The translations under genes were made by a program, and so were the position numbers. From positions 2,020,501 through 2,084,500 of the forward strand of contig OY855909.1 of NCBI GenBank assembly GCA_963693305.1: a DNA stretch of 64,000 nucleotides. The letters run 5' to 3'. The stretch is from Meandrina meandrites (Eukaryota; Cnidaria; Anthozoa; Scleractinia; Meandrinidae). Shown piece after piece: positions 56,408 to 64,000 of this stretch. The notes beneath the pieces are model-generated. The model was not told where the DNA came from and did not search any database. It was given only the letters and a program-made list of their open reading frames with translations. Each line of letters opens with the position of its first letter. Within the stretch, counting starts at the first letter, position 1.

Positions 56408-59400
56408 GCCCGAAGCCAAAGAAACTGAAAGCGATCTGCTTCGTTTCCAAGAGCAGTTCCTCGCAGGTCGTTTAAATCCATCGGCAGCCGTCGTTCGGTC
56501 GAATGCACGCGAAGAACCTCGAGCCTCAAGCCCAGGCGACAAGAGAGATTTGCCATGTGGAGGTCAAGTAGAAAGAGATGTTGTTACGTTCGAGGGTAAG
56601 ATTTGTCGTTTTTTTTTAGAGCGATTTTCGAATACCCGGCCACTTATTTACATTTTTCTGGACGCTTTTTAGAACGAAGCATACAAAAATAATTCATTGA
56701 GATGCAGATATAAGTGGCCGGGTATTCTTCAGTCTGTAGGCAGGTGTTTTGGGCTTCCCCTGGGTGTGGGTAAATGGTAATTCACCCTAAGGGTGGGGGA
56801 ATGTTAAAATTAAAGTCACTATACTCAAGACCTGTTCTTATCCTTACAGTAAATCGTCCTTGTATCTAATTATAATCCTCGTCCATGCCAACTCTCCCGG
56901 ATTATCCGGGAGTCTCCGAGATGCAGCTCAAATCTTCCTGTCTCCTGGTCGAGACATAACACCCCCTATGAGACATGACGCCCCCTTATCCTAAGACATA
57001 ATGCCCCCTATAAGACATGACGCCCCGTATTGCGATTTATATATTCAGAGAAAGATGAGAGAAGAGAAAGATCCGAGGATGCAATAAAATTAATAAATGA
57101 TATCGACTACTGCAGTTTACTGGCCTGTTTGCGTTGCGATTCATCCGTTAATGGCAATTGTGATTCATCTGTTTTTGTTGCTCGATCGGTTTCGCTCCAT
57201 CCATGTGAGCAACGAGTAGCAAGAGGAATAACTATGTAATGATACTGACCTGTTTTGATCGATGTTGAGAATCTGTTTTTGCTCATGTCATTCCATAAAA
57301 ACCGCTGAAAAATTACCAAACTGCGACCGCTGTCAATGACATTTATTGTTTCGCTTTTTCTGTAAGATTATTATCTTATCTTAAGGACTATTACTAGGGC
57401 TGCAACGATACATTTTCTTAGCAACCGATACATATCTCGGTACAAGTGCCACGATACGATACACGATACGATACATCATAACATACAACTGACAAGTGAC
57501 GTAATGTTACTAAACTACTGTGGAATCTTTAATTTCCATTGATAACAATTAACAAATGGTAAAAAATAACACAAGAATATAACGAGAAGTGTCTTACTCC
57601 TTGGCCATTGTAAAAACCTTGAATCCAAAGTCTTTCCATACCTTTGACTTATAAGAGGACGGTGCCAGTTGTAACTCAACTGCAGAGGAAGACATTTTAA
57701 CGAAAGAACCAACGTGACGAACGAACCGCGTGTTTTTGTTGCGGGCGCATAAGACTGTGTCAGCTGACAACTTATTGAAACTACGCATGCTTTCGTGCCG
57801 CCATCTTGAAAAATACGTGACTGGAAGCATGTGAAGCGATACTAAGCAATGACGAAGCCCTGTGGCTAAAAAAGGCCTGTACTTGGGTAAGGAGTCATAA
57901 AACTGATTAAAACAGTAATTTCTGAATGTTGGTAAAAGTAATTTTTCATTTTTGATGAGAAATATTTTGTTGTTTTGCGATACAGCGATATCCCATTCAA
58001 ATATCGATATTCGTATCGTGACAAAAAATATCGCGGTGCACCGGTGTATCGTTGCAGCCCTAACCATTACAGCGTGCGTAATGACGCGTCCATTTCACAA
58101 CATGAAAAAAATATATTACATTTAGAAGATTTTTCAAACAAAGCTAACCAACCTTTAATTAATCAGAGGCACTTAAAGCCATCTTGTGTTACTCTTTTTT
58201 CCAGATTTTCGTGACACTAGAACATTGTTTGATTTTTACGAAGATCGTGAAAACTATATCTGCCATTTCCCACCACTGTAATCACTATAAATAGAGCTGA
58301 ACAGTAAATATCCTGTTAAAACCTGCACCATTATAATTGTAAGACCACATTGATACCACTGTGTAACACCCAACATAGTGTACGTACATGTACCCACATT
58401 TACAATTTACTCTATACCTTGTCACCCGCCTTAAAAATAAATACCTTAAAACTTTTCTTCGAGCAAAAACACATTCAAACAAATCTTGTTCTATGATAAA
58501 AGCCAAAGCGCGCTGGAAACACAGCAAAGAAACTTGAAATGAAAAACAAAAATAACATGTCTCGGTCCATTGTTCAAATGTTTTTTTGTGTTATTGCATT
58601 TAAAAGCCAATTAAGCGCGCGTGTTCAAAACACAGCTAAGAAGCTTGTAAAAAAAAATCACAAGTTTTGATCTGCAAAAAATCACAAGTCTTAGTTAATT
58701 GTTTCTCTTTATTATTTTTACTGCATAGTATTTGAAGTTAATTAAAGCGCGTGGGTACAGCAGAAAAGTAAAAAAGAAATCACAAGTCTTTGTCCACAAA
58801 AGAAAAATCACAAGTTTATTGTTTATTGTCCCATTTGAGAAGTTTGGATCCTTGTCGGGATGATATTGGTGGTTTTCACTCTCACGCAATAAAAAAATAA
58901 AATCGAAACCATTCAACGACAGAAGTTATGGATTTCAGATATTATAGAAGATAAACAGATAAACCATTTGTCCAAATCTCAGGTCTGTGCGGCGCACCAG
59001 TTGCGAGTTATTTGCCGAAACTTTCCACGCAAATTTATAAAGCTCAGTATGGAGACGCCATATTTGTGTCCTTCCGAGGGGCACAAACATGGCCGCCGTG
59101 ATGTCAGAGAAAACATCTGGAACTTAATTTTGCTGTTAATAGCGACTACTTTTGGCTCATGATCTATTATACTTTTACATAAACAGCACTTAGTACATTG
59201 GGAATGTTCAATCTGAAAAAAATGGAAAGGAAAGGCCTTTTTTGAATCAAAACAACTTTGTCATGGCACTCGGCTTGATATCACATACGGCGGAGAACTC
59301 AAATATTCAAAATGCTCTGTTTTTAAAACGAAGGGCACAACCAAGTTGAAAATTTGCAAAACGATATATTTTTAATTTATCTTACACCTAGTGACATCGA

Positions 59401-62400
59401 AAGTTTAGCAGGCCTATTGAATTTTGATTTCAGAATTTTATGACGTAACATGAAAACCAAGAATAAAAGGTGGTCCTGTGTTAACTTAGTCATAATCGCT
59501 TCCATTACTTAAAGACAAGAGTAACACTAGACTACCATTCGTTCCGTTCGTCATGGCCGATATTTGTATTGCGTGTGCAACGGCCGTTAGACCCCGTCAA
59601 GAGGCTGTTCAATGCGACAGCTGCAATAAGTGGCAACATCGCACCTGCAACACTGGCATATCTCGTGCTGACTACAGGACTGCAGTGCAATCCGGCGCGG
59701 ATCTAGACTGGCTGTGCTTCCAGTGCTCCCTTGTTCCTTGTACCAGTTCCTGGGTGGAGGAGCCCTACTCAGTCAGCGAGCCGTCAGCGTCTACAATCTT
59801 AGGTGAGATATCAGACCTACATAAAGAACACCTGGATTGAGAGCCAAGTGATGCCCCCGGGGAGTTGGAGTGTTTTTAAAGAAGCCGTCAGGACAAACAA
59901 CGACATCGAGGGATGGCATCATGGCCTCAACCGCAGAACAGAAGGAAAAACTCAGCTGCCTCTCTATTTGCTTATCCATCTTCTTTACCAGGAAGCCCGA
60001 CTGGCTTCCCTGCAGATCAGGCTGGTTTCAGAAAAGAAACTTAAACGTATGCAGTGCAAGACCTACAGAATGTTACAATCAAAAGTGTTCAAGCTGTGGG
60101 AGGAATTCGAAGATGGAGAAAGGTCACCAAAATGACTTTTAAAAGCATGCTCAAATCTCGTTAGCCCAGCAGGCTTAAGTAATTGAAAGAATCTCTGAAT
60201 TGAAATTCGCTAGCTTCTCACGTATAATTTCATATTTTTAAGTAAAGAACATTTGTAAACAACGTAGTAATCTCTCAATCACTAGGTTACACTTATATTG
60301 CTCGTATTTTCAAATTGATAAACATTATGTAGCATTCGCTAGTTTTCTCACTAGGTTACACTTATATCGCTCGTATTTTCAAATTGATAAACAGTATGTA
60401 GCATTCGCTAGTTTTCTCACCAGGTTACACTTAATATATCGCTCGTATTTTCAAATTGATAAACAGTATGTAGCATTCGCTAGTTTTCTCACCAGGTTAC
60501 ACTTATATCGCTCGTATTTTCAAATTGATAAACAGTATGTAGCATTCGCTAGTTTTCTCACTAGGTTACACTTATATCGCTCGTATTTTCAAATTGATAA
60601 ACAGTATGTAGCATTCGCTAGTTTTCTCACCAGGTTACACTTAATATATTGCTCGTATTTTCAAATTGATAAACAGTATGTAGCATTCACTAGTTTTCTC
60701 ACCAGGTTACACTTATATCGCTCGTATTTTCAAATTGATAAACAGTATGTAGCATTCGCTAGTTTTCTCACTAGGTTACACTTATATCGCTCGTATTTTC
60801 AAATTGATAAACAGTATGTAGCATTCGCTAGTTTTCTCACTAGGTTACACTTATATCGCTCGTATTTTCAAATTGATAAACAGTATGTAGCATTCGCTAG
60901 TTTTCTCACCAGGTTACACTTATATCGCTCGTATTTTCAAATTGATAAACAGTATGTAGCATTCGCTAGTTTTCTCACTAGGTTACACTTATATCGCTCG
61001 TATTTTCAAATTGATAAACAGTATGTAGCATTCGCTAGTTTTCTCACTAGGTTACACTTATATCGCTCGTATTTTCAAATTGATAAACAGTATGTAGCAT
61101 TCGCTAGTTTTCTCACCAGGTTACACTTAATATATTGCTCGTATTTTCAAATTGATAAACAGTATGTAGCATTCGCTAGTTTTCTCACCAGGTTACACTT
61201 ATATCGCTCGTATTTTCAAATTGATAAACAGTATGTAGCATTCGCTAGTTTTCTCACCAGGTTACACTTATATCGCTCGTATTTTCAAATTGATAAACAG
61301 TATGTAGCATTCACTAGTTTTCTCACCAGGTTACACTTATATTGCTCGTATTTTCAAATTGATAAACAGTATGTAGCATTCGCTAGTTTTCTCACCAGGT
61401 TACACTTATATCGCTCGTATTTTCAAATTGATAAACAGTATGTAGCATTCGCTAGTTTTCTCACTAGGTTACACTTATATCGCTCGTATTTTCAAATTGA
61501 TAAACAGTATGTAGCATTCGCTAGTTTTCTCACTAGGTTACACTTATATCGCTCGTATTTTCAAATTGATAAACAGTATGTAGCATTCGCTAGTTTTCTC
61601 ACTAGGTTACACTTATATCTCTCGTATTTTCAAATTGATAAACAGTATGTAGCTTTCGCTAGTTTTCTCACTAGGTTACACTTATATCGCTCGTATTTTC
61701 AAATTGATAAACAGTATGTAGCTTTCGCTAGTTTTCTCACTAGGTTACACTTATATCGCTCGTATTTTCAAATTGATAAACAGTATGTAGCTTTCGCTAG
61801 TTTTCTCACTAGGTTACACTTATATTGCTTGTATTTCGTATTTTCATATATTGATAAACATGTAGCATTCACTAGTTTTCTCACTCAGTTTTACACTTAT
61901 ATGATTGCTAGTATTTCGTTTTCTCTCTAGATTACAAGTAGATGTATTTTTTATGCCATTCACTAGTTTTTGGTATTCGCTACTTTTAGTTTAACGTTGT
62001 AACATAGGGTAAACAATAAAGTTCAGTTGAGCAAAATTTGGTTGTCTGTTTTATGTGCGTATTGGTACAACTTCCTGTTTCATGACTCGAGGGAGAACTA
62101 GGAACTAGTTTGCGTATCAACAAATATGGCTTCAATCTGGCGAACACTTATGGCGCAGTGAATACCGATCACAATCCAAACAACCCAACAAAGAACTAAG
62201 CAAGGAAAAAAAGGTAATGAAAAGAACAAACAACAAAATAAGAAAGTATAAGAACCTTGGATCGGTAGAACCCGCTCACTATAAACTCGGTTTTTACGAT
62301 CGAATACTGAAAAATTATCTTTCTAATATCGTTATCATAAAATTACAAATTAAAATATGCTTTCTCACAATACGGGGCGTCATGTCTTACAGGGGGCGTT

Positions 62401-63614
62401 ATGTCTTAGGATAAGGGGGCATTATGTCTCATAGGGGGCGTTATGTCTCGGGGGCGTTTTATCTTGGGGGCGTTATGACCGGCACTCCAGGTCACTAAAT
62501 CTCCCGGACACAAAGGAAAGTGCTTGAAATTTGTGTTTTCACTCTTATTTTTCCCGACTTTGGAGGAAAGTTTTGAAATACTTGACACATTTTTGTGGAT
62601 GAATAAGCAGGGCCCTACTTTTTGCTCCATTTAAGAGGTATCCCTGTGTCCTGCAGGGATGGGAGACTCCCATATGAAAAGGGATTAGGATGTTTTGCTC
62701 CTAACAAAATTTCAATTAAACACTAATCTGGAAATGACGTAAACTTTTTTTGACCCACAGAAAAGGGCATCCCCGTTTGTTTCACATAGGAGACTCCCCG
62801 CCCCCAGGTCCGTGATTTTCACTCACTAAATTTCATTCCCAATTTTGTTTTCTCTGGCAGATGCTAATAAAAAATATCCAGGCTTTTCATAGGCAAAGCT
62901 AATTTCAAATTTACTATAATTCTCCTGTTTATTGTGGCAGCTGGTTATTTGACAGGATATAGAGTGTGGTCAGTTTGATAACGATATTTAGCCAGTTTAG
63001 TTGGAGATGAAATAAGAAACAGCACTTGATGTGCCGTGACTTGTTTGAGTTATCCAAAACTGACTGTCTGTCATTTCTGCATTAAGGTATGTATTAACTA
63101 GCTATGTCTTTTATTTAAATTAAGGTCTTCCAGCAGTACAACCATCCAGCAGATTTGACCCAGGTCTCCCACCTAAAAAGAAGTCAAGATTTAAAACAAG
63201 AGGTCAAGATGCCAATGTAAGTATAGTTGTGATCTCATTAGATTAATAATAATGATTATTGTTGAGGTAAAGCTAAACTTGCTCCAGTTAAATTGTTTTT
63301 ATTATGTATGTCCTAAGCAGTTCACCAAGACTTCAACTGTTTATCAAATTGCATTTAACTGCATCTTTGACACACAAGTTTGATAAATGTACCACACAAT
63401 GATGGTAGTAAAACAATATTGACCAAAGCATCTTGATTGATGTTGACTGATGTCAAGTTATTGTGGATTATTTCTTATTGGATTGCATTTTTAGGATCAA
63501 AGACAAATTACTGACTTTGAGTAATATGATGTGACACAATTTTGCTTTTGTTCTGTTGAAAGACTAAAGAACAAGGAGATGAAGCAGACATGGACTGTGC
63601 AGAGTTACTTGACA
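56397..63614 (+). CDS. RPAP1: RNA polymerase II-associated protein 1, 5' exons
   Basis: Exons 56397-56595 (donor GTAAGA), 63125-63216 (donor GTAAGT) and 63563-63614 (donor GTAGGT), continuing beyond the window. The phases fit. The start MFSRPEAKETESDLLRFQEQ closely resembles the conserved N-terminus of RPAP1 (SRP, then ESDLL.FQ.QFLA). Exon 2 is basic and proline-rich (LPPKKKSRFKTRGQ) and exon 3 acidic. RPAP1 is needed for RNA polymerase II assembly and function. Intron 1 is about 6.5 kb, mostly a MULE-like transposon. It shares a 128-bp promoter with MOCS3. Confidence 0.85.
57395..58062. mobile_element. hAT element nested in MULE 2
   Basis: Terminal inverted repeats TAGGGCTGCAACGATAC; 8-bp flanks ACTATTAC (57387-57394) and ACCATTAC (58063-58070) match at 7 of 8, as expected for a hAT target-site duplication. 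Sub-terminal GATACGATAC words. 668 bp, internally deleted. Confidence 0.88.
57594..57695 (-). pseudogene. Truncated BED-finger N-terminus of hAT transposase
   Basis: 33 codons from MSSSAVELQL; SSYKSKVWKDFGF is the start of a BED zinc finger as in ZBED-like hAT transposases. The frame ends before the zinc ligands, so it is non-functional. Confidence 0.55.
59553..60135 (+). pseudogene. PHD-finger/MULE transposase remnant
   Basis: The first frame (59553-59840) has a PHD-type C4HC3 set: C5, C8, C21, C24, H29, C32, C55 and C58, with HRTC and WLCFQC, and a plausible donor GTGAGA at 59803. The second frame (about 59803-60135) has the MULE transposase C-terminal signature NTWIESQVMPPGSWSVF, RTNNDIEGWHHGLNRR and IRLVSEKKLKRMQ. 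The DDE core between them is missing, so this is an internal deletion derivative needing help in trans. Confidence 0.7.
60281..61830. repeat. 69-bp satellite, about 22 copies, inside MULE 2
   Basis: Unit contains ACTAGGTTACACTTATATCG, CTCGTATTTTCAAATTGATA and AACAGTATGTAGCATTCGCT. Units differ at a few sites (CTAGG or CCAGG; ACTTATAT or ACTTAATATAT; CATTCGC or CTTTCGC), and the CTTTCGC variant clusters at the right end. Homogeneity suggests recent expansion. Confidence 0.95.
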
Positions 63615-64000
63615 GTAGGTTCTTCTTTAACACTTAAAATGTTAAATATCAGCTTGCATATAATTATATACCAGTAATACCTTCAGTTGAGAAAAGTCAA
63701 TTAGTTTAATGGTTAGCTAGCACCCTGAATCGAGCTGCCCATTTCAGGCCCTCAATTGGTGGAGTCATATATAGTACCAAGCGAGTGAGGAGACCCCCCT
63801 TCACTCCCACTCTTGCCTTTTCTCTCACTTTGATTTCTGTTTACCACAAATTGAGAGCCTGAAACAGGTTACAAATTGAGTGGCCCAATGCCAAGCCTGG
63901 CTGAAGTCAGTGTGTCCAGTATCTCTCCCACCATGGAGTAGAACGTTATACTGGCGATCTGTTAGTGATGCCTGATAAAATGAGTCGACCAGCACCTCAT
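63615..64000. other. RPAP1 intron 3, no exon recognised
   Basis: Contains an inverted pair (CATTTCAGGCCCTCAATT near 63745; AATTGAGAGCCTGAAACAGG near 63852) typical of another hairpin repeat. Confidence 0.5.

Larger units (their letters stand above)
56947..62480. mobile_element. MULE-like transposon 2 in RPAP1 intron 1
   Basis: Terminal arrays of a unit of about 20 bp (AGACATAACGCCCCCTATG) at 56947-57034 and, inverted, at 62367-62480. The ends read GGTCGAGACATAAC and, from the right, GGTCATAACGCCCCC, sharing GGTC with MULE 1. The interior holds a PHD-finger/transposase remnant, a hAT insertion and a 69-bp satellite. No clear target-site duplication. Confidence 0.8.

Noticed and set aside
60281..61830. 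Regular repeats suggesting a CRISPR array
   Set aside because: Units are contiguous with no unique spacers, inside a eukaryotic transposon; it is a satellite.

Overview
The window is animal nuclear DNA: intron-rich genes with GT-AG splice sites, long AT-rich introns and dense small transposable elements. Gene content and repeat style point to a cnidarian, most likely a stony coral; this is inference, as no species marker is present. No prokaryotic operons, CRISPR arrays or rRNA genes were seen. Exons below were assembled by eye from open frames, splice sites, phase continuity and family motifs. Layout: (1) 0-4.3 kb: the 3' end of TRMT5 (tRNA m1G37 methyltransferase, +) converges on an intronless carbohydrate 6-O-sulfotransferase gene (-). 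(2) 9.1-15.8 kb: a complete ten-exon secreted S28 serine peptidase (PRSS16 type, -), its introns carrying TTAA-flanked MITEs. (3) 16-21.9 kb: no confident gene, many repeats, including a 742-bp element rich in ATCGAT. (4) 21.9-38.5 kb: a direct tandem segmental duplication carrying two ADF/cofilin genes (+), each with its own TATA promoter, CArG boxes and a coding exon that holds only the ATG. Copy A is followed by a 2.1-kb MULE-like transposon; copy B has a 1-kb element between promoter and microsatellite. (5) 39.4-45.3 kb: PIGH (GPI-anchor GlcNAc transferase subunit, -) head to head with a small PH-domain protein ending in a CaaX box (+). (6) 47.1-64 kb: MOCS3/UBA4 (-, 14 exons, complete) head to head with the 5' part of RPAP1 (+, continues beyond the window). 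RPAP1 intron 1 holds a 5.5-kb MULE-like element that itself contains a hAT element and about 22 copies of a 69-bp satellite. The genes are housekeeping or cytoskeletal and form no shared pathway; two pairs share short bidirectional promoters. The most notable observation is that MOCS3 appears to contain three minor-spliceosome (U12-type) introns, one with AT-AC ends, plus one GC-AG intron. Others are the excess of amino-acid-changing differences between the ADF copies and two MULE-like elements whose terminal repeats are tandem arrays beginning with GGTC.
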